Assembly (NCBI GenBank): GCA_013817025.1
Contig: JACDDK010000002.1
Span: forward strand, 1-21,189
Direction: 5' to 3'
DNA from: Rubrobacter sp.
GTDB lineage: Bacteria > Actinomycetota > Rubrobacteria > Rubrobacterales > Rubrobacteraceae
DNA: 21,189 nt
The notes beneath the pieces are model-generated. The model did no database searches. It had not been told where the DNA came from and saw nothing but the letters and a program-made list of their open reading frames with translations. Shown one piece after another: positions 13,981 to 21,189 of the stretch. The position numbers and the translations under genes were made by a program. The first letter of the stretch is position 1; each line of letters opens with the position of its first letter.

Positions 13981-13986
13981 TAGAAT
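13981..13986 (+). promoter_or_regulatory. Putative -10 box of the small gene at 14023
   Basis: TAGAAT, one mismatch from TATAAT, 36 bases before the TTG start; the leader would contain GGGAGG (14009-14014). It is divergent to the zincin operon promoter 44 bases away. Confidence 0.45.
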
Positions 13987-14022
13987 AGGCGATGTTCCCG
14001 ACTCATACGGGAGGTGTGGTCT

Positions 14023-14265
14023 TTGAGGTTCTTGTCCGGTACGCGACCGGGGCGGTGGATAGTTTGGGTCTTCTATCGGGCGTTCAATAAACCGCTGCCG
14101 GTTCCACACGCGGCGGAGTGGATGATGATCCCGGAGCACTCCGTGGATCAAGTCCTGGAGACCGGCGCTCTTCGCAGCCTTTTTCCTCAAGACGTCCTCG
14201 AAGCCGCCCGCCGCATGGACCGTCAACGCCGCGAACACGACGAACGGTACGCTGAAGAGTCCTAG
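14023..14265 (+). CDS. Small protein of 80 residues, unknown
   Basis: I place the start at TTG 14023, eight bases after GGGAGG (14009-14014). The GTG at 14014 overlaps that ribosome site and is less likely. The protein begins basic and aromatic (MRFLSGTRPGRWIVWVFYRA), has a middle with PHAAEWMMIPEHSVDQVLET and ends in a charged helix (VLEAARRMDRQRREHDERYA). Codon use is like the neighbours, which supports a real gene. The first 25 residues may be an amphipathic or short membrane-associated helix. I do not recognise the family. It precedes rarA by 19 bases, but rarA appears to have its own promoter in that gap. Confidence 0.6.
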   Translation: MRFLSGTRPGRWIVWVFYRAFNKPLPVPHAAEWMMIPEHSVDQVLETGALRSLFPQDVLEAARRMDRQRREHDERYAEES

Positions 14266-14272
14266 CCGCCGG

Positions 14273-14278
14273 TATACT
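14273..14278 (+). promoter_or_regulatory. Putative -10 box of rarA; leaderless start
   Basis: TATACT is followed by six bases (AACCGC) and the GTG at 14285. This nearly repeats the clpS start region (TAGCCT, AACCGCC, GTG). No ribosome site is present. Confidence 0.55.
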
Positions 14279-14284
14279 AACCGC

Positions 14285-15574
14285 GTGGATCTTTTCGACT
14301 CCCAAGGCGAAACCAACCTCTCGAACCGCGCCCCTCTGGCTGAAAGGCTGCGCCCGAAGGCTTTAGACGATGTGGTCGGACAGGCGCATCTGACGGGCGA
14401 AGGCGGGCCGCTACGGGCGGTGGTGAACCGGGGCAGGATCGGCTCGGTGGTCCTCTGGGGACCGCCCGGCACCGGCAAGACCACGCTGGCCCGCGTACTC
14501 GCCGGAACCGTCGAGGAGGAGTTCATCCCCTTGAGCGCCGTAACGAGCGGCGTAAAGGACTTGAGAGCCGCGCTCGACGGCGCACGCGAGCGGCTGAAGT
14601 TCGAGGGGCGCGGCACGCTCCTCTTCGTGGACGAGGTCCACCGCTTCAACAAGGCGCAGCAGGACGCGCTGCTACCGGCTCTCGAAGAAGGGCTCGTAGA
14701 CTTTATCGGGGCGACGACCGAGAACCCGTCGTTCGAGGTGACGGCACCGCTCCTCTCCCGCTCGCGCGTGCTGCGGCTGCGCTCGCTCTCGGAGGAGGAC
14801 ATGCAAATATTGCTCGGACGCGGCCTGCGCGAGTTGGGTGCCGGAGCTTCGCCCGAGGCTTCCGAGTATCTGCTCGTGCTCTCCAGCGGGGATGGGCGGC
14901 GGCTCCTGAACATGCTGGAAGTGGCGGCGGCTGGGACGAAGCGGATCGAGGTTGCAGACGTCGAGCGGGCGGTGGGGCAGCGGGCGTTGCGGTATGGACG
15001 CGAGGAGCACTACGACGTCATCAGCGCGTTCATCAAGAGCGTGCGCGGCGGCGACCCGGACGCGGCCTTGCACTACCTCGCCCGGATGCTAGAGGCCGGG
15101 GAGGACCCGGTCTTTGTGGCCCGCAGGCTCGTCATCCTGGCGTCCGAGGACATCGGCAACGCCGACCCTCACGGGTTGCCGCTGGCGATGGCCGCCGCTG
15201 AGGCTGTCCGCCTGGTAGGGATGCCCGAAGGCCGCATCCCCCTCGCCCAAGCCACGGCCTACCTCGCCTCGGCTCCCAAATCCAACGCCGCCTACGCCGC
15301 CATCGGTCGAGCCCTCGACGACGTGCGAAAGGGCGTAGCCACCGAGGTCCCGCTGCATCTTCGCAATGCCCGCACGGACCTGATGCGGAGCGAAGGCTAC
15401 GGAGCGGATTACCGCTACGCCCACGACGACGGGCCGGAGGGCATGAACGACCATTACCTGCCCGAAGCCATAGCCGGGCGCGTGTACTACGAGCCCCGGC
15501 GGAGTGGGGCGGAGGCGGAGATCAAAGCCCGGTTGGATCGGTGGCGCGAGGCGCGGGACACGCGGGGTGGGTAG
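14285..15574 (+). CDS. rarA: RarA (MgsA) replication-associated recombination ATPase
   Basis: RarA is an AAA+ ATPase of the clamp-loader clade that acts at stalled replication forks. 429 residues, the usual length. It begins MDLFDSQGETN and then APLAERLRPKALDDVVGQAH, the family opening. Walker A is WGPPGTGKTTLAR (59-67), Walker B is LLFVDEVHRFNKAQQD with D116-E117, and sensor 1 is FIGATTENPSFEV. The C-terminal part carries SEDIGNADPHGLPLAMAAAE and YLASAPKSNAAYAAIGRA, typical of the tetramerisation domain. It ends YLPEAIAGRVYYEPRRSG, close to other RarA C-termini. The start is GTG 14285, with no Shine-Dalgarno sequence. A long minus-strand frame (13921-14913) over it is a shadow. Confidence 0.96.
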   Translation: MDLFDSQGETNLSNRAPLAERLRPKALDDVVGQAHLTGEGGPLRAVVNRGRIGSVVLWGPPGTGKTTLARVLAGTVEEEFIPLSAVTSGVKDLRAALDGARERLKFEGRGTLLFVDEVHRFNKAQQDALLPALEEGLVDFIGATTENPSFEVTAPLLSRSRVLRLRSLSEEDMQILLGRGLRELGAGASPEASEYLLVLSSGDGRRLLNMLEVAAAGTKRIEVADVERAVGQRALRYGREEHYDVISAFIKSVRGGDPDAALHYLARMLEAGEDPVFVARRLVILASEDIGNADPHGLPLAMAAAEAVRLVGMPEGRIPLAQATAYLASAPKSNAAYAAIGRALDDVRKGVATEVPLHLRNARTDLMRSEGYGADYRYAHDDGPEGMNDHYLPEAIAGRVYYEPRRSGAEAEIKARLDRWREARDTRGG

Positions 15575-15598
15575 TTGGAAGTCCGTCTGGATAGCATT

Positions 15599-17506
15599 CT
15601 AATCCCTCGACAGCCAGCGCCCGAGTACGCGCTCACCTAGAGCGTGGAGTGGGCCGTCGTTGGTGGCTCGCTGGTCGTCGCCGTCGAGGGCGGTCTTTTC
15701 GTTGGTGGCGGTTAGGAGGGCGAGAAAGACGAACGGCTCGAACCACGTGACGTAGGGGTAGAACCAGTAGTTGGTGGTTAGTTGGAAGCCGATGACGAGC
15801 GCCGCCGAGAACGCCGCCAGCCGCCGGACGGTTCGGCGGTGCGGGATCAGGGCGACCGTCAGGGCTACGAAGAAGAGCAGGATCTGCAACGGAAACTGGA
15901 ACATCTGCGTCCAGGGTAGCTGAGTGTAGATTGTCCACGGCGTCTCCCGATCTCCCTGAAAAGCGATGGACTTCTCGAAAAAGAGTCTCGCGCCTGCTAT
16001 GGGATTGCCGTCGAGGGCGAGCACCCAGAACGACATCAGGAGTACCGCCGCCCCCCCGAGGAAGAAGTCGATAACGGGTGCCTTGCGGCGTCCTTCGTGC
16101 AGTAGCCACAGCGGGCCGAGCATCAGCGGGTAGAGCTTTATGGCGAAACCCGCCGCGATAACCGCGCCGCGCCCTATCGGCGAGGCCGCCGCCGCGAGTC
16201 CGATGGCGGCTACGGTGGCGACCATTATGTCGTTGGTGTTGTTGTTGGTGGAGTAGAGGGTGTACGGGAAGACAGACCACGCGAAGACCATCGCCGCCCC
16301 GCCCCGAGGCCCGGAGAACCGCCATCCGGCCAGCAGCATCGCCACGCTTCCGGCGAGGAACGCCAGGATGGTCGCGCCGTGCGCCGCCGGCAGGTAGCCC
16401 CACTCGTCCGAGAAGCCGAAGGCCAGGACGAACGGCACGTATAGGAGATAGTTCAGGGGGCCGTAGGTGTCGCCGGTCCCTACGTCGTCGGGGAAGTTTC
16501 CGTAGGGAACGGCGCCGTCCAGGATGCGGTCGGCCCCGACCACGCCCGCGTAGCCCACGTCAATCACACGGGCGTCGATGTTCAGCGCGATCACGAGTAT
16601 TGTGGCGAGGGTGGCTAGGCCGAAGAGGACGGGGGTTGGGAAGTTGCTCGTGGTCTCGACCTTCTCGCCGATGCCGAAGCCCATCAAAAGGGTGCGGACT
16701 AGGAGGTAGATCAGGGGCGGATACCACAACAATACCGCCTCGTGGGAAGCCCCCGCCCGGAAGAACCCATGCGAGATCAAAAAACTCAACAGCACGATAA
16801 GGTCCAAATTCCGCAACGAGAACAACTTGTCCGTCCGAACGAACGCGAGCAGGAACAACAGCGACAGCGGCAGCCAGACATAGATGTAGTTGGCTTGTTT
16901 ACCGTAGGAGCCGTACTCGCCGCGGGCCATCTGCCACCCTACTTGATCCCCGGTATGGACGTACTCAAGCTCCCAACTCTCGTCGTCCACCGCAACGCGC
17001 ACTATCTCTTTGGTCCCGTCGTCCTCGTTGGGGATGCCGCCACTCGCGCCGCTCTCCTCGACCCGGTAGTGGACGGTCCACGTCTCATCGTCGTACTCGG
17101 CGTCCGTGGAGTAGCCGTTGTAGTTCGAGAGCCAGTCGCGCACGCGCTCGTCGGCCGAAGCCAGCTTGATCGCATCTTCCTTCGAGAGGTTCGGGTACTC
17201 GATCCCCCTCGAATTAGGTGAAGTCTCAACGCTCGTAACCTTTCCCGAGTCGTCGCGCACGATGAGCCGGGCCACCGTACTCCCCGAAACCTGCTCTTCC
17301 AGAGACACCTGCCAGAGATCCAGATCCGGCTGGTAACTAGCCGTCGCATCCACCGTGGGCTTAGATAACAACTCACCGACCTGCGGTACATACCGCGCCG
17401 TCTCGACAGCCTCTTTCTCACTCGTCTGCTGCCCCGGCGTAAACCCGAGTACGAGCAACAAACACGGCAACAAGACGAGCAGTGACAATAAAACCCTGAT
17501 TCTCAA
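15599..17506 (-). CDS. GT-C-like polytopic membrane protein with an N-terminal extracytoplasmic domain
   Basis: I place the start at TTG 17506, six bases after GAAGGA and overlapping the upstream stop as TTGA. This gives 635 residues; the same frame is open to 18358, but that part is a shadow of the gene before it. Order: a signal-anchor helix (VLLSLLVLLPCLLLVLGF, residues 5-22); a soluble part to about 205 with two PepSY-like stretches (SKEDAIKLASADERVRDWL and VRVAVDDESWELEYV); then about ten membrane helices. The helical part carries VIDVGYAGVVGADRILDG and GDTYGPLNYLLYVPF (311-358), which resemble the Asp-bearing first loop of GT-C/GT87 glycosyltransferases, and GFAIKLYPLMLGPLWLL. It probably moves a sugar from a polyprenyl carrier outside the membrane. 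The PepSY-like and GT-C calls rest on motif pattern only. Confidence 0.8.
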   Translation of the reverse strand: MRIRVLLSLLVLLPCLLLVLGFTPGQQTSEKEAVETARYVPQVGELLSKPTVDATASYQPDLDLWQVSLEEQVSGSTVARLIVRDDSGKVTSVETSPNSRGIEYPNLSKEDAIKLASADERVRDWLSNYNGYSTDAEYDDETWTVHYRVEESGASGGIPNEDDGTKEIVRVAVDDESWELEYVHTGDQVGWQMARGEYGSYGKQANYIYVWLPLSLLFLLAFVRTDKLFSLRNLDLIVLLSFLISHGFFRAGASHEAVLLWYPPLIYLLVRTLLMGFGIGEKVETTSNFPTPVLFGLATLATILVIALNIDARVIDVGYAGVVGADRILDGAVPYGNFPDDVGTGDTYGPLNYLLYVPFVLAFGFSDEWGYLPAAHGATILAFLAGSVAMLLAGWRFSGPRGGAAMVFAWSVFPYTLYSTNNNTNDIMVATVAAIGLAAAASPIGRGAVIAAGFAIKLYPLMLGPLWLLHEGRRKAPVIDFFLGGAAVLLMSFWVLALDGNPIAGARLFFEKSIAFQGDRETPWTIYTQLPWTQMFQFPLQILLFFVALTVALIPHRRTVRRLAAFSAALVIGFQLTTNYWFYPYVTWFEPFVFLALLTATNEKTALDGDDQRATNDGPLHALGERVLGRWLSRD

Positions 17507-18654
17507 ACCGGATCCTTCGTCCGAACCGCAGGCAGAACGAGCAGCAACATCCACAGCACCACGAGGGTGACGTTGCGGAACACGAGGTACCCCGGCCCCG
17601 GCGCTTGCAGAGCCAACAGTTGATCGTAGTTCAGGGGGAAGACCTGCGTGGTCGCCCAGCACGAAACGACGAACAGCGCGCACACCCCGGCACCCGCATA
17701 ACCGCGAGCGGCGAGCGGCACTAGCGGTAGCAGCCAAACCATGTACTGGGGGGAGAGAACCTTCGATCCGAGCATGAACGCCAGTATAAGCGCGGCGGCG
17801 AACCTCGGAAACGTTTCCGGCCCGAGCCGCCCCGCCTTGTGCGCCCGGTACATGAAAAAAAGCGTCACGATCAGCAACACGCCGGTGAGAGGCAGGCTTA
17901 GAGTGCTTGCGAGGTCCGTACCCGGTCCTCGCGCCTCGAACGCGCCGAAATCGAACTCGAAGTTCGTGACGTTTCCGGTCAGGATCAGGACCGAAGACAT
18001 TAAACTCTCGGCCTGCAACCCCCGCTGCGCGTGATACGAAAAACTCCTCAAGAACTCCCCGCCACCCAGCAACAGCGCCGGAACCACGAACAGCGCCACC
18101 ACCCCCGAGAACACCGCGCCCCCCGCCAACACCGACCGCCGGGCGAGCGCCAGCGCCGGTACGGCGAACATCGGCACGAGCTTCGCCGCCGTTCCGAGCC
18201 CGAGCGAAGCATAGGCCAGCAACCGCCACCGGCCCCCGAGCGCCGCAACCGCGACGGCGACCGCCAGGGTAAACGCTACGACGGCGTCGTAGCGGGTGGC
18301 GGCGACGGGGTAGAGGAGCAGCGTACACCACGCGAACGTGACCGCCGGGAGCAGCCATCCCCAGGTGCCGGTCGTGCGGCGGGCGGTTAGCGAGATCAGG
18401 GCTAGGCAGGCCACCAGCAACAGCGCCATCTCGGCGGTAAAGAGGTCTATGTACGAGAGTGGATCCCCACTGAACAACGCGGGCGGTACGAAGAACGGCA
18501 GGCTCGCGGGCGGATACTCGATAAAGAAATCCCGGTACGGGACCTCGCCGCGTAGCAGCGCCTCACCGGCGGCCCGGTACAACGATAAGTCGTTGGAGCC
18601 TTCCAGAATACCCTCGGGCAGCGTGGCGACCTTCCCGAGCAACCGCGTGTACAT
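17503..18654 (-). CDS. GT87-like membrane glycosyltransferase (true start probably upstream)
   Basis: Polytopic protein of 383 residues if ATG 18654 is the start. After MYTRLLGKVATLPEG comes the GT-C loop GSNDLSLYRAAGEALLRGEV (Asp22) and PYRDFFIEYPPASLPFF, typical of GT87/DUF2029 polyprenyl-phosphate-mannose type transferases. About nine helices follow, then KVLSPQYMVWLLPLVPLAA, a family landmark. The frame stays open upstream and spells a good first helix (ALFWGILAVVGAFM) joined to this start, and GT-C enzymes need a helix before the catalytic loop. No ATG, GTG or TTG lies in frame before 18654; the extension reaches an ATC at 18753 sharing its A with the upstream TAA. The 3' end overlaps the next gene as TTGA. 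The sugar and acceptor are unknown. Confidence 0.85.
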   Translation of the reverse strand: MYTRLLGKVATLPEGILEGSNDLSLYRAAGEALLRGEVPYRDFFIEYPPASLPFFVPPALFSGDPLSYIDLFTAEMALLLVACLALISLTARRTTGTWGWLLPAVTFAWCTLLLYPVAATRYDAVVAFTLAVAVAVAALGGRWRLLAYASLGLGTAAKLVPMFAVPALALARRSVLAGGAVFSGVVALFVVPALLLGGGEFLRSFSYHAQRGLQAESLMSSVLILTGNVTNFEFDFGAFEARGPGTDLASTLSLPLTGVLLIVTLFFMYRAHKAGRLGPETFPRFAAALILAFMLGSKVLSPQYMVWLLPLVPLAARGYAGAGVCALFVVSCWATTQVFPLNYDQLLALQAPGPGYLVFRNVTLVVLWMLLLVLPAVRTKDPV

Positions 18655-18752
18655 GAACGCCCCGACGACCGCCAGAATCCCCCAGAACAGAGCCCCGGAA
18701 TTCCAAACGGCGCGGCCCGAAGAGGGCGGAGATTTTCCGGTCTGTGGGCCGA

Positions 18753-19979
18753 TTACTCGTCCACTTCTTCCAGCTCCGCGCCGAAGAGCCGGGCGAAGGG
18801 TTCGAGGCCCTCGGGCGCGCCGGTGGCGAGCAGCGAGTCGCCGCCGTGCAGGACGTAGCTGTCGCGGGGGCGGTAGGTCCAGCGTCCGCCCCGGTTTACC
18901 GCGAGGGCGTACATGCCGGTCTCGGTCTCTAGCTGGAGGGCTTCCAGGGATTTGCCGTCGGCGGGGGAACCGGGGGCCACGGTTAGTTTGAGCACTACCT
19001 CGTCGGACTCCTCGATGGCGGCGGAGAGGACCGGGTGGACTTCCTCGCCCTTCTCGACGACCCAGACCATCTCCATCGCGCAGTCGGCGATGGTCTCCGA
19101 AGCGGTCGCCAGGTGCAGTACGCCTCGCAGCCGCGAGGAATCTTCGAGGTGGCGGGCCGCCAGGAGCACCCAGCGTTCGAGGCGGTAGCGCATCTCGTCC
19201 ATCTCGTTCTCGATGGCTACGACCTCGCGGGCGAGCCCGGCGTCGTAGTAGAGGAGCGCCGAGTAGGCGAGGCCCACGGCCACTTCGGAGAGGTTCTTCA
19301 TCTCTATCAGAATATCCACGGCCTGCTCAAGCTCCGAGAGCGTGCCGGTGGTCTCGACGGCGGGCGCGGCGTTCGGCGCGGGTGGTTCGCCGGCTAGAGC
19401 CCGAAGCTCGCTCACGCCCTCGGGGGGGCCTTGCAGGAAGAGTACGTCCCCGGCGCGCAGCACGTCCTCTGGTTCGGGGTCGAAGTTCCAGTCGTCCTCC
19501 GAGCGCAGGGCGATGGGGCGCATCCCGGTCTCCGTTGGAAGGTCCACCTCGTTCAGCGTGCGACCGTCGAGGGGGCTCTCGGGGTGGATGCTCACGCGGG
19601 CCGGTATCTCTTCGGCCTCGGGGATGTCCTGGAGTAGTTCGGGTGGGATGCCGAGTTTTTTGACTACTATCTTGGCGATGTCGTTGGCGGCGTTGCCGAT
19701 CTTCTCGATGTCATGCACGATCTGCAGGATCCCCGCCATTTGCTCGGAATCCGCCGGGCTCCGGGCCGCGAGTATCGCCAGAATACGCATGTCGTAGACG
19801 AGGTCGTTGAGGCGCTCCTCCAGCCGAAAGACTTCCTCGGAGAAGTCCTCGGAGTCGTAGAACAGAGCCGTGTAGGCCAGGTCCACCATAAGCTCCGAGG
19901 TGTTCTTGGCCTCGGCGAGCATCTCCTTGAGGTTACGGGGTTGCGATCCGCGTTGCGTTCCGCGTCGTGTGTCGCGCAT
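18753..19979 (-). CDS. Duplicated PhoU-TrkA_C (RCK_C) regulator
   Basis: 408 residues made of two similar halves, each a PhoU-like helical bundle followed by a TrkA C-terminal (RCK_C) domain. Half one has NTSELMVDLAYTALFYDSED and, after a helix bundle, the RCK_C part RVSIHPESPLDGRTLNEVDL with ETGMRPIALRSEDDW and DVLRAGDVLFLQGPPEGV. Half two repeats this as NLSEVAVGLAYSALLYYDAG, LTVAPGSPADGKSLEALQLE, ETGMYALAVNRGGRW and YVLHGGDSLLATGAPEGL. RCK_C domains bind small ligands such as c-di-AMP or ions and control transporters. The ATG follows the stop of the SLC41/MgtE-like gene by one base, so it probably regulates that protein. The TAA stop touches the presumed start of the GT87-like gene. Confidence 0.88.
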   Translation of the reverse strand: MRDTRRGTQRGSQPRNLKEMLAEAKNTSELMVDLAYTALFYDSEDFSEEVFRLEERLNDLVYDMRILAILAARSPADSEQMAGILQIVHDIEKIGNAANDIAKIVVKKLGIPPELLQDIPEAEEIPARVSIHPESPLDGRTLNEVDLPTETGMRPIALRSEDDWNFDPEPEDVLRAGDVLFLQGPPEGVSELRALAGEPPAPNAAPAVETTGTLSELEQAVDILIEMKNLSEVAVGLAYSALLYYDAGLAREVVAIENEMDEMRYRLERWVLLAARHLEDSSRLRGVLHLATASETIADCAMEMVWVVEKGEEVHPVLSAAIEESDEVVLKLTVAPGSPADGKSLEALQLETETGMYALAVNRGGRWTYRPRDSYVLHGGDSLLATGAPEGLEPFARLFGAELEEVDE

Positions 19980-19980
19980 G

Positions 19981-21189
19981 TCAGTCCGCCAATCCGAAGA
20001 CTACGAGAGAGATTATAAGGGCGATGAAGCCGAGAAGGTCCACGGCGGTCGCGATTATGGGCTGCCCGTAAGTGTCCGGGTCGAGCCCCAGCCGGTAGCT
20101 GAACACCGACCCGTAGTACGCCGCCAACGCCGCCGCCGTCGTCGCGATGAGCCCCGCCAGCGCGCTTATGCCGACCATAGCCAAAAACCCAGGGCTTGTG
20201 TCGGCCCCGAACAGGTTGACGGCGAGGACGTGCGAGGCCCCCCCGATAAACAGATAGACACCGGTGGCGAAGGTGTAGATCAGGGCGAAGTCCCGGAACG
20301 TGCTCGCGGGCGGAAACCCCCGAGGCTCCAGAAGACCTAAGTGAATCTTCGAGGAGAGCCTGCTGGAGAGGATGCCGCCTAAAGCGCCGCCTTCCTGCAA
20401 AAACGCCGGCAGCAATATGCTCAACGACAAAAGAGTCAGGAACTGTTCCTCGCGGTGCTGAAGGGCGACGCCGACGAGGATGGTTACCACACCGGCCAGG
20501 GCCAGGATCGGCAGGGATTCGGCCAGGATGCGTCGCAGGTTCGCGGCGCCGAGGCGGAATGCGAAGTAGACGACGCCGATGGAGAAGGCTATGAGGACGA
20601 CGGCCAGGACGTTCGAGAAGATGGGGATGCCGATCAGGTACGTCGTCAAGACGAGGGCCGGCAGGGTGAGGATGTCTCCCGCCGCCGTGATCATGGGCGT
20701 CGAAATGTTGTCCATGTCCCACCCCCGCGAGACCGACAACCGCGCCACCGCAACCGTAATAACCAGCAACAAAGCACCCGCGATCACACCGCCAACGGTC
20801 GAGATCACCACGTAATCGAATACGGTCAACTCCGTCCGAACCCCAAGCACGTCGCAAAGAAGCCGCGCCATAAACGCCAGAAACACACCGGAAATTAGCG
20901 ACAACGCCGCAGCGGCCTGCACATTCTCGGCCAACACGCCCCGCCGCAGGTTGAAGCTAAACAACCCGGTCTGAATAGAAGTGGAGATCCGGCTGCCCAT
21001 CGCCCCGAAGATAGCGCCGCGCATCCCGATGGCCGCCGGTATAAGCACCGCAAGCCCCACCAACTCGTCCAGCACCCCCGCTATCCCCGCGAGCACCAGC
21101 CCCGCCGCCAACTCCCCCACGGAAGACAGAAACAGCGCCGCGAACCCCTGCCGCAACGACTCTTTCTCCTCCGTAATGTACCCATACAC
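19981..21189 (-). CDS. MgtE/SLC41-like divalent cation transporter (start at or beyond window edge)
   Basis: A polytopic membrane protein, 402 residues visible, made of two similar halves as in SLC41/MgtE membrane domains. Half one has SVGELAAGLVLAGIAGVLDE, VLIPAAIGMRGAIFGAMGSR and ISTSIQTGLF. Half two has SLPILALAGVVTILVGVAL, ILLPAFLQEGGALGGILSSR and LSSKIHLGLL. The Pro-Ala then Gly-rich segment in each half lines the ion path in this family. It lacks the cytoplasmic N and CBS domains of full MgtE. The stretch DNISTPMITAAGDILTLPAL fits the conserved Asp/Pro region. The frame is open to the window edge with GTG as its first codon, so the real start may lie outside. Mg2+ or another divalent ion is the likely substrate; direction is unknown. 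Confidence 0.85.
   Translation of the reverse strand: MYGYITEEKESLRQGFAALFLSSVGELAAGLVLAGIAGVLDELVGLAVLIPAAIGMRGAIFGAMGSRISTSIQTGLFSFNLRRGVLAENVQAAAALSLISGVFLAFMARLLCDVLGVRTELTVFDYVVISTVGGVIAGALLLVITVAVARLSVSRGWDMDNISTPMITAAGDILTLPALVLTTYLIGIPIFSNVLAVVLIAFSIGVVYFAFRLGAANLRRILAESLPILALAGVVTILVGVALQHREEQFLTLLSLSILLPAFLQEGGALGGILSSRLSSKIHLGLLEPRGFPPASTFRDFALIYTFATGVYLFIGGASHVLAVNLFGADTSPGFLAMVGISALAGLIATTAAALAAYYGSVFSYRLGLDPDTYGQPIIATAVDLLGFIALIISLVVFGLAD

Noticed and set aside
17507..18358. N-terminal extension of the GT-C-like gene to 18358
   Set aside because: That part is Arg/Gly-rich shadow of the GT87-like gene; the TTG at 17506 has a ribosome site and is followed by a proper signal anchor.

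Overview
The window is GC-rich bacterial chromosome, densely packed, with short gaps, many 4-base start/stop overlaps and GTG/TTG starts. The gene set (AcuB/AcuC, ClpS, RarA, TatA, MoaA, paired ArsB/NhaD-type transporters, an MgtE/SLC41-like transporter next to a PhoU/TrkA-C protein, GT87-type membrane glycosyltransferases) and the codon use suggest a deep-branching actinobacterium, most likely Rubrobacter-like. That placement is inference. I see no rRNA, tRNA, CRISPR array, intact insertion sequence or prophage.

Layout. 1-1462: the end of acuB and all of acuC, overlapping at ATGA. 1463-1800: no intact gene, but a decayed fragment of an EAL-domain (cyclic-di-GMP phosphodiesterase) gene with a one-base frameshift, plus a 25-base palindrome. 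1801-2136: clpS. 2146-2894 (minus): a small membrane protein and an unknown upstream partner. 3007-4476: a Tat-exported sulfatase-fold enzyme with Thr where the formylglycine Cys should be. 4530-5516 (minus): moaA. 5598-8757: two paralogous ArsB/NhaD-family transporters around a CBS-pair protein. 8842-10395 (minus): a GT4 glycosyltransferase. 10396-10767: a gap with a direct repeat at the GT4 promoter and two possible tiny membrane proteins. 10768-12915: a cysteine-less peroxiredoxin-fold protein with four charged repeats, followed by a coiled-coil protein. 12919-13924 (minus): zincin metallopeptidase, SRPBCC protein and TatA, joined by ATGA overlaps. 14023-15574: an 80-residue unknown, then rarA. 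15599-21189 (minus): a tightly spaced operon of an SLC41/MgtE-like transporter, a duplicated PhoU/TrkA-C regulator and two membrane glycosyltransferase-like proteins.

How the genes fit together. acuB/acuC fit control of acetyl-CoA synthetase acetylation. The CBS and TrkA-C/PhoU proteins sit beside transporters and probably sense nucleotides or ions for them. TatA could serve export of the Tat-signal sulfatase-fold protein. The last operon joins cation transport with envelope polymer synthesis.

The points most worth following up are: a repeated leaderless-start layout (a -10 hexamer ending 6-7 bases before the start codon at clpS, rarA, the GT4 gene and the zincin gene); the Cys-less redoxin with its repeats; the Thr-nucleophile sulfatase-fold enzyme; the EAL remnant; and the GT87 gene, whose first membrane helix has no ordinary start codon and is reached through TAATC at the upstream stop. 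I did not find a clearly new multi-gene defence or mobile system.
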